Positions 21,228-32,764 are shown, numbered from the stretch's first letter. The stretch: 64,000 bases of DNA from Cinnamomum chago (GCA_038049695.1 CP142451.1:70014001-70078000); one strand, 5' to 3'. Program-made: numbers and translations. The notes: a model not told the origin generated them from the letters alone.

Positions 21228-24200
21228 TCACCGGAAGAAAACAAACCCTCTATCAAAACTAAAGAGAATAATCAATCTCCCTTCATGGTCTCCCTCAAGT
21301 CTTCAAAGCCTCTGGTGATCACCACCAAAGCAAAGAAGACAAAACAAAGGGCTGGGGGCAAGTTTGCTGTCTCCTTCGTGTCTATCTTGCAAGACATGAA
21401 TTCGGACTCAGAGCCAGAAGATGATACATTGTCAAGCCGAGCCGATGATCAACAAGTTCAGCCCGCTCTCACTCCGTTGGAGACAACCGTTGACATAGAA
21501 CATCCGGCATCTGCTTCCTTCATTGTTCCAGCAACATCAGTAGAAGAAAAGCCAATCTTCTTCCATAAATCGGGAGTTTCTTCATCAAATTCTTCGCTTG
21601 AACCTTTCCAAAATGAAGGTATGCCTCAACTATCCCTGTATAGTCCAATGGCGCAAGCTATCATGAAGAAAATGGGCTACGACGCTCAGAACCCAATTGG
21701 TTTGGGAGATGGCCGTGGTATTATCACGCCATTGGAACCAACCCTGACCAAAAGTCAACTGGAAAGTTGGAAACCCCACCGCCACATAGAAAAGTCTTCA
21801 TATGGGCTGGGGTATGATCCTGACGCCTCCTTGAGACAGTTGACACAAAGGCCGCAAAGTCATCCTGTCGACCAAGCCTCAACATCTCATATTAATGAAG
21901 ACATTGATCTCCCTGGATATTTCTTTGAAGAGTTGACCATCAAGGATCCAGGAAGTTTATCCAATTGGTATGATTCCTCTGATGATGAAGAAGAATTGTT
22001 CGATAATACAGATACACGGTTCTCTGACCCAGAAGAACCACCGTCTCCAAAGGAAGTGCCCTACTTCGACCTAGTTTCAACAGGTGATTGGGACCACCTC
22101 ATAGCAAATCTTGAGAAAAGTACCAATCAAGAAGACCCATGGACAAAAGCAGAGCCGTGGTCTGTAGATACCTTTGGAACTCCAGAAGGCTTTGTTGGGT
22201 TGGAAGCCTCCGAAAATATTGTGGAGGAACCACCTTCAAACCTTCCAACTGAAGATTCTGTTCAAAAGATAGACTTGGGAACACCTGATAACCCACGTCC
22301 TATATTCACAAGCAAGAATATAAAGGATGATGAGTTACCCGAGTATATCGCGTTTCTTCATGAATTCGTTGATTGTTTTGCATGGTCTTACGCTGAGATG
22401 CCTGGCTTAGACCCCAAAATAGCAGTCCACAAACTCAATCTTCAAAAAAATATCAAGCCTGTCAAACAAGGCCAAAGAAGGTTCCGTCCTGATGTGATGG
22501 ACAAAATTGAACAAGAAGTTCAAAAACTCAAAAGCGTTGGCTTCATCCGTGAGGAACAACATCCTGAATGGTTGGCCAACATCGTCCCCGTGACAAAGAA
22601 AAACGGGCAAATCAGGGTCTGCATTGACTACAGAGACCTAAACAATGCATGCCCAAAAGATGAATTCCCGCTCCCTATACCGGAGGTGATGATCGACAAC
22701 ACCTGTGGGTTCGAGAGAATGACATTCATGGATGGCTTCTCTGGCTACAATCAGATAAAGATGCATCCTGAAGATGAAAAACACACAGCATTTCGGACCC
22801 CGTTCGGCGTGTATTGCTACACTGTCATGCCATTCGGTCTGAAGAATGCCGGCGCTACATATCAGAGGGCTATGATGAAGATCTTCCAAGATATGCAGCA
22901 CAAGACGGTCGAATGTTATGTCGACGACCTCGCCGTCAAAAGCAAAAGAAAAGAAGACCATCTCAAAGATCTTCGAGAAGTCTCCTTCCGACTTCGCAAA
23001 CACAAACTGCGAATGAATCCCCTCAAATGCTTCTTCGGTGTTTCATCGGGTAAGTTTCTCGGATTCATAGTACGGAAAGCTGGCATAGAGCTTGACCCCA
23101 TCAAAGTCAAGGCTATCCTAGAAATGCCATCTCCAAGAACCCTAAGACAATTAAAAGGGCTCCAAGGAAGATTGGCATACATTCGACGGTTCATCTCCAA
23201 CCTATCAGGGAAGTGTCGTCCATTCTCTCGGTTAATGAAAAAAGGTGTCGATTTTGTCTGGGATGCTGAATGTGAAGCCGCGTTCCAGGACATTAAGTCA
23301 TACCTGACTAAACCTCCAGTGTTGGCTGCCCCCACAACTAGAAAACCATTCCTCTTGTACACAAGAGCCCTTGACTGTTCTTTAGGCGCTCTACTCGCAC
23401 AAAAGAATGACGAGGGAAAAGAAGCTGCTCTATATTACCTTAGCCGCATGTTGATAGGTGCAGAGCATCGCTACTCTCCAGTCGAAAAAGAATGCTTGGC
23501 AGTGATGTTCGCCATACAAAAGCTACGTCACTATCTGCTTTTCAACACAGTTTATCTGGTCTCAAGGATCAACCTCCTAAAGGTCCTTGTCACAAAAGCA
23601 GGTTCTCTCAATGCCCGACTAGCAAAATGGTCCATCCTCCTGTCACAATTTGACATTAGGTATGTACCACAAAAAGCAATCAAAGGCCAAGCTCTAGCAG
23701 ACTTCCTCGCGGAGCATCCATTGCCTAAAGATTCTCCACTCAGGGATGACCTCCCAGACGAACCGGTCTACAGTGTGGAGACTTCCTTATCAAATGCTTC
23801 CTGGCACATGTACTTCGATGGCGCAACCAGGACAAATGAAGAGGGAAATCAAATATCGGGAATTGGCATTCTCTTTGTTAGTCCCGACAAATACATGATT
23901 CCACACGCATTCTCGCTACTGGAACCATGTTCAAACAATGCAGCTGAGTACCAAGCCCTCATCGTAGGATTGGAGCTCGCCCTTGAATCCTGCATTACTA
24001 CACTGGAAGCTTTTGGAGACTCTCAACTGATCGTCAACCAGATGAATCAGAAATTTGAAGTCAGGAAGCCTGATCTGTTGCCTTACTATAACAAGGCACA
24101 ATCGCTTGGACAAAAGTTCGACATCTGTCACATCACCCACATCCTCAGAGGTGAAAACATTCGTGCAGATGCCCTGGCTGGACTTGCTGCATCTATGGCA

Positions 24201-24971
24201 ATCCAAGAAAAGGAAAACATGCAAATTACAGTGTGTCAAAAAAGGATTCTCCCTCCTCTCAACACACATCAAGCAGTTGCTGAATGCCACCAAGTGGTTG
24301 GAAGTCGGATCTCCGTCCTTAAACCTCTGATCGGCGACTGGAGGGATCCGTTCATTGATTACATAATGTTCGGAATCCTACCTGAAGATCCAAAAGAACG
24401 GGTAAGCATCCAAAGGCGAGCCCCAAACTTTCATTTGGATATTCCTTCAAAAATGCTGTATAGAAAATCCTATAATGGAATACTTCTACGCTGCTTGTCA
24501 CAACAAGAGGCTGAGGAAACACTCAAAGAAGTACATGCTGGTCTTTGTGGAGCCCATCAGGCTGGGCCTAAGCTCTACGATCAGATAAAAAGGTTAGGTT
24601 ATTATTGGCCTACCATGGTGGCTGATGCAATGCAATTTGCTAAGCGCTACCAACAATGCCAAGTTCATGGAGATTATGTCCACATGCCTCCGGAATGGCT
24701 GCATCCTACAGCAATCTCATGGCCTTTTGAAGCCTGGGGTATGGACATCATAGGTCCTATCTCCCCTCCATCGAGCAAAGGTCATCGCTTCATCTTCGCC
24801 GCTACGGATTATTTCTCCAAGTGGTCAGAAGCATTTGCGCTTAGTGAAATGAAGACCTCATCAGTCCTTCAGTTCTTGCGCACCAACATCATTTGTCGCT
24901 TCGGCATACCTAAAAGATTCGTCCATGATAACGGACCACAGTTCCGCGATCACCGATTCTACAAGTTCTGA
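21228..24971 (+). pseudogene. Reverse transcriptase, RNase H, second RNase H and integrase N-terminal part
   Basis: Same frame as gag and protease; first ATG at 21285. Residues below count from there. A G-patch-like segment (KKMGYDAQNPIGLGDGRGI) lies near 125. Reverse transcriptase runs from about 400, with VCIDYRDLNNACPKD, PFGLKNAGATYQRAM and catalytic YVDD (codons from 22917). RNase H (FLLYTRALDCSLGALLAQ) starts near 686. A second, archaeal-like RNase H (MYFDGATRTNEEG, then EFGDSQ-like and NIRADALA) lies at about 840-970; this duplication defines the Tat lineage. Integrase starts near 1080 with the His pair (HAGLCGAHQAG), but the first zinc Cys is Tyr (RYQQCQ). Core Asp residues are in GMDIIGP and VHDNGPQF. 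An in-frame TGA (24969-24971) cuts the protein before the catalytic Glu. Confidence 0.95.
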
Positions 24972-25586
24972 GACAAATACAAAATCCAAAGTTGTCCTTC
25001 AACTCCGTACAATCCGGCGGCGAATGGGCTAGCAGAGGCCTTCAACAAGACGCTCTGCAAAATCCTCAAGAAAATGGTCTCTAGTCACAAAAGAGATTGG
25101 GGCGACAAACTGCCTGAAGCTTTGTGGGCCTATCGAACCAAAGTTCGAGGACCAACCCATAGCACACCATTCTCCTTGGTCTATGGATGCGAAGCTGTTG
25201 TCCCTTTGGAAGTTCAAATTCCTTCCTTAAGGGTATCGCTACAAAATGACATGACGCAAGAAAGTAATGTCAAATTGAGACTCCAAGAGCTGGATAACCT
25301 CGATGAGAGACGGCTCGAAGCTCTACAAAGTATTGAACTCTACCAAGCACGCATGGCAGGATCTTTTGACAAAAAGGTCAGGCAACGCGCCTACAAAAAG
25401 GGAGACTTGGTTCTTACAGTAAAAAGACCAATGGTTTTTGCCAACAAATCCAAAGGCAAATTTGAACCAAAATGGGAGGGACCTTTCGTCATCGACAAAG
25501 TCTTCTCCAACGGCGCATACGCTCTTCTAAATATGGAAGGTGACAGATGTATGCTGCCCATCAATGGAAAGTTCTTGAAGCGGTAA
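24972..25586 (+). pseudogene. Integrase C-terminal part
   Basis: Continuation of the same frame after the TGA. NPAANGLAEAFNKTL holds the third catalytic acidic residue of the DDE triad. A GPFVIDKVFSNGAYAL stretch typical of the integrase C-terminal domain (GPY/F) follows, and the frame ends at TAA (25584-25586). No chromodomain follows, as expected for Tat. Together with the preceding pieces it would form one polyprotein frame. Confidence 0.9.
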
Positions 25587-25974
25587 TACCCTTGAAGGCT
25601 TCTTCCATCGGGTCAGAGCGACGCCTGCACGGCCAAAGCCTATTCCTAGGTATCTGCTCGTCAAACCCACTCCTTTTGAAATTTTCATCCTCTTGTTGAA
25701 ATTTCTAAAAAAAAACCCCTCAAAACAATGTTTCTTTCATCGTTTCATTGTTCAAAAAAAAAAAAAAAAAAATCCAAAAATCCAAGTTTAGGAGCTTCTT
25801 CCCAAACTTAACCAAAATTTTCGATCCTTGAAACCAAAATTCACGGTTTGAAACAAAATCAGGACCTAGGGATTTCAGCCCTAGTCCATCCCGACTTTTA
25901 CCACCAAAATGGTTTTGAGTCAAAATTTACGACCCTCGTGTCTTTAAACAAAAAAAATGGTTTTTCAAAAAACC
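25587..25974 (+). other. Non-coding stretch after pol
   Basis: A-rich sequence with several homopolymer runs. No frame of interest. Confidence 0.5.
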
Positions 25975-26375
25975 GCAGGGAAGCGACGTTCAGTCGATAC
26001 TTGCAAAACCCAAAATCGGAAGGATGCGAACCCCATTCGATACTTCCAAAACCTCAAAATTTCAAAAATCGTGGAGACGCAACGTTCCAGTTGATATCCA
26101 CAACTCAAATTTTAAAACAAACAAAAAACAAAACAAAGGTTCGAAAAAACCTTAAACTTCAAAAATCGTGGGGAAGCGACATTCCATCGATACCCACAAA
26201 ACAAAAAATTTTGAAGACAAAAGCAAGGGAGCGACATCCCATCGATACTTGCACCCAAATCCGCGAGGAGGCGACATTCCATCGATACTCGCAACCGAAT
26301 GAGCAAGGAAGCGACATTCCATCGATACTTGCAATACCATTCAGTAGGGAGGCGACTTTTAGTCGATACTTGCAT
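25975..26375 (+). repeat. Minisatellite with GCGACATTCCATCGATACTT
   Basis: About seven irregularly spaced copies of a GGAAGCGACATTCCATCGATACTTGCAA-type unit, best preserved at 26170-26370, more degenerate upstream. Located between pol and the antisense gene. Confidence 0.85.
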
Positions 26376-26384
26376 TTTTGAAAA

Positions 26385-26965
26385 CCAAAAACCTGGCTTT
26401 CACGCCAAAAAACCCGGCTTCCATGCCAAAAATTCGGCTTTCACGCCAAAAAACCAAAAACCTGGCTTTCACGCCAAAAACTCGGCTTTTATGCCAAAAA
26501 TCAAAATTCGGCTTCCATGCCAACAAAACAAAATTCGGTTTTCAAAAAAAAATCCGGCTTTCATGCCACCTCAAAATCTGGCTTTCATGCCAAAAACAAA
26601 AAATCTGGCTTCCATGCCAAAAATAAATTTCGGCTTTCATGCCAAAAACAAAATCTGGTTCTTACACCAAAAACAAAACCGGCTCTCATGCCGCAAACCA
26701 AATCTTGGCTCTCATGCCACAAAATCTTTGGCTCCCATGCCATCTCAAACTCGGTTTTCATGCCATTTAAAAAAAAAAACCGGCTTTTACGCCAACCAAA
26801 ACAAAAACCCGGCTTTCATGCCAACAAAACAAACTGGTTTTCAAAACAAACCGGCTATAGATGCCATCCAAATCCGGCTATAGATGCCACCCGAAATTTG
26901 GCTTTCATGCCGTAAACAAAATCTGGCTCCCATGCCAAAACATGTCTCAAAAACTGGCTCTCATG
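26385..26965 (+). repeat. Short tandem array CGGCTTTCATGCC(A)n
   Basis: About two dozen copies of CTGGCTTTCATGCC / CCGGCTTCCATGCC separated by A/C-rich spacers of variable length. Each unit has GGC...GCC ends that can pair. The array lies just downstream of the pol stop and just downstream of the antisense gene's stop, between two convergent transcription units. Confidence 0.9.
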
Positions 26966-27163
26966 CCTAAAACAACCCTTTTGACAAAAGATTTTCACAA
27001 AATGACAACCTTTTGATCAAAATTTTCAAACAAACATTCTCATCCAACCTTTGCTTATTTTCATCAAAAGAATTTAAGTAAAAGGTACACAAAGTACCAA
27101 AAATGTTTTACATAGAGGTACAAAAAAAAAAAAAAAAAAAAGAGTTTGTTATAAATCAAGAGC

Positions 27164-28104
27164 TCAGTCTAGCATGGTCTTCAACCAAAGATCCAGCTCC
27201 TCAAGCAGACTCTTGGCCTTAGCTTCTAAAGCTTCCAGACCGCGCTTCTTCAAGATCTTGCCATAAAACATGGCAGAACGCCGCGACCCATCTTCAGCAC
27301 GAGGAAGCTCTTCCCAGAGAATTTGCCACTGCTCATACTCCTGAGTCTTCCTCCGGAGATGGCTGTCAGTTTCCTCAACCTGGCGAATCAAAGCTCCCTC
27401 TTTGGCACGAGCTTCAACGACGGCAGTCCACTTGGCAGCAGCCTGTTCTTCCAACAGTTCAAGGCGTTGTCTAGTCTCTTTGACCTCCCTATCAAGACGG
27501 TGCAGGTCCTGAGTCAGCTCAAGGATCGCTAACTCAGTAACGTTCCTCTCCCGAACATATTGCTTCCGAGTCCGCGCGATCTCGTTCATTTTAGATTTAA
27601 CCTCGCCGCATGGCTTGAAGAACATCTCTCTGAAGAAGTCATCATTTGGGAAATACTTGGTCTCATTCCACTTGTTACCCAGCGCGATGACATCATCAAC
27701 AAAGGTCTTAGCACTTGTAATGTCCAGGCCAACCTCTACACTATCAGCAAGGATGTCTTGCACGTGCTTGACCATGCCAAAGCTAGCCTCCAAGTGGCCA
27801 GAAGAAAGAGTCTCAACCCATGAGCTCAGCACACTCTTCAACACCTTCTTTGCATATCGAAGGGATGGTCCGGATGGAGATTCACCACGCTCTGTTGGCT
27901 GACTGCCCATGTCAGGCTGTGGTGGAGAAGAAATCAAAAGGCTCTTTCCAATCGGAGCCACTGAAGAAGCAATATCACCACAAAGTCCTGCCTCTGCCGT
28001 GACGGGACTGGTAGAAGAAGCCCCTACTTCTGGATCGGCTGTTGGCATCTCCTGCTCTGGCCCTGAGGAAGACGAAGGAACTTCTCCTGTTGCTTCACAA
28101 CCTG
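27164..28104 (-). CDS. Antisense gene exon 5 (coiled-coil C-terminal half)
   Basis: Starts after acceptor TTTCTGTCAG and runs open to TGA/TAA-type stop at 27164. Ser/Pro/Glu-rich at first, then an alpha-helical Glu/Arg/Leu-rich region (LTQDLHRLDREVKETRQRLE) predicted as coiled coil, ending LLEELDLWLKTMLD. It resembles the helical tails of plant transposon-encoded mobile-domain proteins in general character only. Confidence 0.8.
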
Positions 28105-31100
28105 CTGACAGAAACACAAGAAAAGGTATGAATATGATCTTGTCAAAAAAAAATCAATTTCAAGATTATCACTATGAAATACCTTCTTCTATGATGGGTG
28201 GAGTACTTTCTATCTCCATTTGCTCATCCGAGGCATCGTCGAAAGCCATATCCATAGAGGGCTCGAAGTCGGAACCCTCTGGCAAGTCAGCTGACAAGAA
28301 AACAAAAATAGGTGTCAGCAAAAAAAAAAAAAAAAAAAAATCATCCTCATACCAGGTGGAGATTCTGGGTCCTCCCCAGAGTCCCTCAACTCTTCTTCAG
28401 ATGCCGCAACTGGATCCATCACCGCCTCATCAGCAGGAACCTCGGGCATCACCAAGTTTTCATCTTCTGCAAAGAAAGAAAACAGCAAATAAAAAAAAAT
28501 CCCTCATAAAAGGAAAGAAGCGGAAATAGAGAAGAAGGAGAATCATACCAACATCGGCGGTCTCTTCTTCACGACTCCTCTTCTCTAGAGGCTCATCAGC
28601 ATCTCCTGATACCTCCTCAACGATGGTAGAAGGGACTTCCAGATCAAGAGAGTCTTCGTGGCGTCTCTCAGTGCGACGCTGTCCTCTCCTCCTCTTTTTT
28701 CTACGAGCCGGTTTACTTGAAGTACCTGCCTCACTGTCAAAGTCAGGACTTCCACTTGGCTCCTCACTGGACGACCCGCTCCTGCCAGTGGACCCCATGG
28801 AAGCCTTCATTCGCTCTGCTTGCATCCAAGTGTCGATCTCGGCTTCCTCCTCCTTGAGCTGTCTCAAGACCTCAGCAGGTATCTCTTGTGCAGCTCCGGA
28901 TCTAATGACATCCTGTTCCGCGAGAAAGCCTATCCTATGCTTCTCTCCAGAAAGGAAGAACAAAACTTCCCCTCGACGGACGCCATCTGATCTACCAAGA
29001 CCCTTCCCAGGAGATTGCTTGACATTCAGCTCCTTCTTGGAAAGCCCTCGGTACACAGCAAAGCTCTCCACGAACCACTTCGTGAAGCCAGCAGTCCGAA
29101 AAATGGGCAACTCAGGATAGGAAATCATGGCAGTAGTGTCCTCCGCACTATAGAAAGCCCATGCATTTCTCCCGTCCTGCAAAACTCCAAAACGCTTCAC
29201 CATGCTCGAAGGCGCTCCAACAACGCCTTGAGAGAAGCCTAACTGCAACGCAAAACGCGAAGGGACATACGGCTGGATGTCAACAAAAAGATGTCTGCGG
29301 TACACCATCGTGCCAACACGTATGTTTAAAAGCCACCTCTTCTCTGCGTTGGTCAAAGAATAGTGCCTTCCCGATCCTGCCCTGGTGGAATCACGGGAGA
29401 CACCAAAATCAAAAGCCTTCTTCCGCAAATCTGGAGAAAGCTTTACTGAAGATTGCCCAATCTCGACATCCCTGAATCGTCGGATTCTCAAGCGGGCAGA
29501 CAAAAGTGAATCGAAAACGGCTTTTCCCCTAGCCAACCGAATCATAAAGGGGTCATCATCCTGAGCAGCGCCCAAACGGTGGAAGCCGGGACAGTGGTAC
29601 ACATACCACGAATAAAAAATATGGGCTGAAAATACCCTATTCATAGGAAGCCCAAGCCGAACCAGAAAAGCAGCAGCCTGCAGTTCGGTGCACAAATAGG
29701 AGTAAAGAGCAGGCACCAAAGCCAACTGCTCTCCGCACGCTATCTGACAAGCCGGAAATATACAATGCGGCCTGATGTGTGCTCCGTCTCCTCCAGCAAA
29801 AACAGCCTCACCCAGCCAATAAGTGAGGTATGCAGCAACATCTCTCCGCAGCGCAATGTCGGAGCAAACGGCGTCTGTACTTGTGAGAAAGTTCTTCAAA
29901 TTCTCTCGCATGGCAGAAATCTTTTTCCCCGGATTCTTAGTCTTGGCTTCCTGGGTCATACTCTCAGAAGATTCTTCGTCGCCAAAAAAGTTTGGAGACA
30001 AAGAACTGAAACTCCTCCAACTGCTACACCGGACTTTCAAGCCCTCCTTCTCCCTCAAAAAATCGTAGAAGGCGACGAGCTGAAAGTACAAAAGCCTGAA
30101 CTCCTCAGACTGCTCCTCAAGGACGCTGTCGATTGGCATAAATTCCTCATAGAGTTTGCCGAGGATGGGCAACCCGGTAATGGCACTCAGCTCCTTCAAA
30201 GAAAAACCAATCTCACCATTCGTAACAATGAAGGTGTTGGTTTGTGGAAGGAAGGACTCCAGCATGGCCATAAAAGCCTCATCGGAGAAAACTACGGTTT
30301 GCCTAAAAGCGCGAACCGCATCAAAAATCTCGGCCTCCTTCAGAATGGCACCGCCGATCTGCAGGATGTGATCAGTCCACGACTCCCAGCCTGAGTCAAC
30401 ACTGAAACGGCCACGAAGTCGAAAAGGCTTCACCCAATTGCTGCCATCGCCCCTGAAAATGCCAAGGCCCACCGGTCTCAAATCAACCGATGGGATCAGA
30501 TCCTTGGTAGCCGCTGGCCGGCATCAACATGTCCAGACGGACAGGCGACTTCTCTGCATAACCAGAAGGACCGCCAACAAAAACCCCGGTCTTGACCACA
30601 TTGGTCCTCTTCACCCAGCTTGGAGGATCTTCTCTCTTAGAGCATGTGGGAGAAAGACTCATGATCGAAATAGTACGATCAAAAGGCGACCGGGTAGAAA
30701 TGGTTCTCTCCTCACCATCGGCTGTGTAAGAGAACTGAAAGCATCTCCTTTGATATGACGAGTCATCAGGAGCTGCATCACCAAAGAAAAAGGTAGGCTT
30801 GGGCACAATGCTCTGATCGTCCATGACCCAAGGACGATTGCTTGCCATAATCTTGTAAAACTCCTCATCCTTGAGAGCAATCAGTCGCTGTCTCATCTCA
30901 TCTCGGTTGAGCGAGTCACACTCTTCCAAGTTTCTCTCCACATACTGGACCTTCTCCCAGGCCTGCTGTACAGCCGCATTGGAAGATCTGGCAGATCGAC
31001 GAGGTGCATCGGTAACGGGCTTCTTACCCTTGTTCGTTCTGGAGGAACTACCTGCAAAGATTGAAAAAAAAAATCAATCAACAGAATGACAGAATTTTGC

Positions 31101-31940
31101 TAAAAAAAAAATCCTAGCGAAATTTTGGCATGACTCCGGGGCAATTCCGAAGAAAAGGGAATCACCCCGAAAAGAAAGGAAGCCTGAATATGAGCTCAAC
31201 ATCGCTGAGAGCTCATGATCAATGAAGGATTCTCAAAGAAGACTCGAACTCAAACATTGCTGTGAGATCAAGACAGTCTTCTCAAATTTCCGCAAGAATC
31301 GGAAAAGAGCTCAACATTGCTGCGAGCTTCAAATCCCAAAACTTGCAAAAAGCTCCTCGAGACCCCCGCAAGACTAAAGAAAGAGCTCAACATTGCTGCG
31401 AGCTTCAAATCTCAAGACTTGCAAAAGATTTCCAGGTGTGCATCATCATCATGCTCCCAATCCAATTTACAAAAATCATGCATAAAAGAAAATCATCATG
31501 CACTAGATGCTAGGGAAACCTTGACAAAATTTGACCAATTCCAACCCAATTTGGTCAAAATCAAACTTTGTCTAAGTCAAAATTCATGTTGGCTTAGCAT
31601 AGAAATTCTAGCCTTCTATCTTGATCCAAAAAAAAAAAAAAAATGCATAAACATCTTGAATTGCATGAAACCTCATTATCATGATGATGCAAAAAGGGGA
31701 GCAAGGAAAGTTTTTTTATATAAAAAAAAAAGAGAAGAAAAAAAAAAATTTTCTGGGCTGGCCCACAAGCCGAAACCCACAGGCCGTGGCCCATGGGCCA
31801 CATGGCCGTACGGCCCAAGCTGTAGGGACATGTCCGTACAGCAGCAAAAAAAAAAGAGAGAAAAAAAAAAAAAAAAGAAAGAAAAAAAAAAAAAAAAGGG
31901 TGTGTAAAAAAAAAAAGGGAAAAAAAAAAAGAACACGTGC

Positions 31941-31971
<31 letters not shown>

Positions 31972-32035
31972 ATGATGAAACTTTCTTTACATGGAATTTC
32001 TTGTAAAAAGAAATAAAAAACTTACTTGAAGCCAT
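27164..32035 (-). CDS. Antisense five-exon gene encoding a plant-mobile-domain-like protein
   Basis: Exons on the minus strand: 32035-32026, 31051-28549, 28466-28353, 28290-28183, 28104-27164, about 1220 codons. All introns start GT and end AG, and all four are phase 1, so the frame is kept across every junction. The long second exon holds a domain like the plant mobile domain (PMD; known from MAIN-type proteins and transposons), with FLPQTNTFIVTNGEIGFSL and ELSAITGLPILG, and a basic KKRRRGQRRTERR stretch that could be a nuclear signal. The last exon is Glu/Lys/Arg-rich and looks coiled-coil. One apparent frameshift lies between about 30483 and 30520. Function in the element is unknown; extra antisense genes are a known Tat-lineage trait. 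Confidence 0.8.
28183..28290 (-). CDS. Antisense gene exon 4
   Basis: 108 bases bounded by CTTGTCAG and GAAGAAG|GTATTTC. It encodes an acidic segment (EPSMDMAFDDASDEQMEIE). Phase 1 on both sides. Confidence 0.75.
28353..28466 (-). CDS. Antisense gene exon 3
   Basis: 114 bases bounded by CTTTGCAG and CACCTG|GTATGAGG. It encodes an acidic linker (DEAVMDPVAASEEELRDSGE). Phase 1 on both sides. Confidence 0.75.
28549..31051 (-). CDS. Antisense gene exon 2 (mobile-domain-like core)
   Basis: Starts after the acceptor TTTGCAG with G/GT AGT TCC TCC and ends at ...GATGTTG|GTATGATT. About 2.5 kb is open apart from one shift of reading frame near 30483-30520, where the upstream frame meets TGA (30483-30485) while the downstream frame is already open. 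The N-terminal third contains VQQAWEKVQYVERNLEECDS and a conserved-looking PKPTFFFGDAAPDD. The middle third is the mobile-domain-like region. The end is acidic and basic low-complexity. Confidence 0.8.
31220..31440 (+). repeat. Degenerate tandem repeat inside antisense intron 1
   Basis: Three to four copies of GAGCTCAACATTGCTGCGAG followed by CTTCAAATC and AAGACTTGCAAAA. A related block (GAGCTCACAACAATGTTGAG...) occurs on the other strand in the second element at about 63240-63440. Confidence 0.75.
31700..31985 (+). repeat. Purine/A-rich tract (T-rich in antisense intron 1)
   Basis: Long runs of A broken by G. Read on the antisense gene's strand this is a T-rich intron. The equivalent stretch in the second element (62700-62945) is also almost pure T with a little C. 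Lysine-rich frames here are composition artefacts. Confidence 0.8.
32026..32035 (-). CDS. Antisense gene exon 1 (ATGGCTTCAA)
   Basis: Ten bases, ATG GCT TCA A, followed by donor GTAAGT. The split Ser codon is completed by GT from exon 2. The same ten bases and donor occur at 62648-62657 in the second element, which supports both start and splice site. Upstream sequence to about 32160 is a likely leader with CTCTTGAAGAAGG-type repeats. Confidence 0.75.
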
Positions 32036-32224
32036 GGATGGAGAAGAAAGGAGAACTTAAAGACTCTTGAAGAAGGAGGATTCTTGATCTTAGAGCAACT
32101 CTTGAAGACTTTTGCAAAAAGAAAGCAATAGGAGCAAGAGATCCCACCTCAATTGCTTTTATAGAAGAGAGCAAAACAAAAGAGGAAACAAGAGAAAAGC
32201 AAGGAGGTAAGGGCTAAAAATTAG

Positions 32225-32425
32225 CAACCTTCCCAAGTAAATTTGCCTTCCCAAAAGAAAAGGAAACTTGGGATATTCTCTCCCAAAACAAAGATTCTTT
32301 GAGAAATTCTCTCCCAAAGAAAGATATTTTGAGAGAATCTCTCCCAAAATCAAGGAAACTTGAGAAAATCTCTCAAAGTAAGGATATTTTTAGATATTCT
32401 CCACCCAAAGGAGATATCTTTAGAT
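32225..32425 (+). repeat. Tandem repeat TCTCCCAAAGAAAGATATTTTGAGAGAA
   Basis: About six imperfect copies of roughly 28-36 bases. The second element has the reverse complement at about 62210-62450. Located upstream of the antisense gene's probable promoter/leader. Confidence 0.85.
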
Positions 32426-32764
32426 ATTCTTTACAAAGTGACACCATATGAGATCTAAGCCATCCTTCAAAGCTTAAGGTCCCATGGGTTAGCCCATATG
32501 AGCCAGGTTTGACCACCTAGGCACTAAAAGTGGCTTTTAGTCAAAATTTCTCTTACCAAGAGCATACAAAAATGGTCCCATGCCTCTTTTGAGTTGATTG
32601 GACCATACCATATAAAAATCCAAGCTTCATGAGTTTCCAAAAATCCAAACCATCCCACCTCATGAACCAAATTAAGCCAAAATCTTGAAATTGACATTCC
32701 ACAAAAGCCCAAACCACTCCAATGGACCCAAAATTGTCCCAAAGAGTGAACCAAAAAAAAAAAC

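Noticed and set aside
26299..26915. Frames of 132-194 codons encoding GFHAK-type repeats
   Set aside because: Translation of the GGCTTTCATGCC tandem array; all frames are repetitive and none has independent support.
31317..32035. 196-codon plus-strand and 118-codon minus-strand frames
   Set aside because: Generated by A-rich/T-rich tracts within the antisense gene's intron 1.
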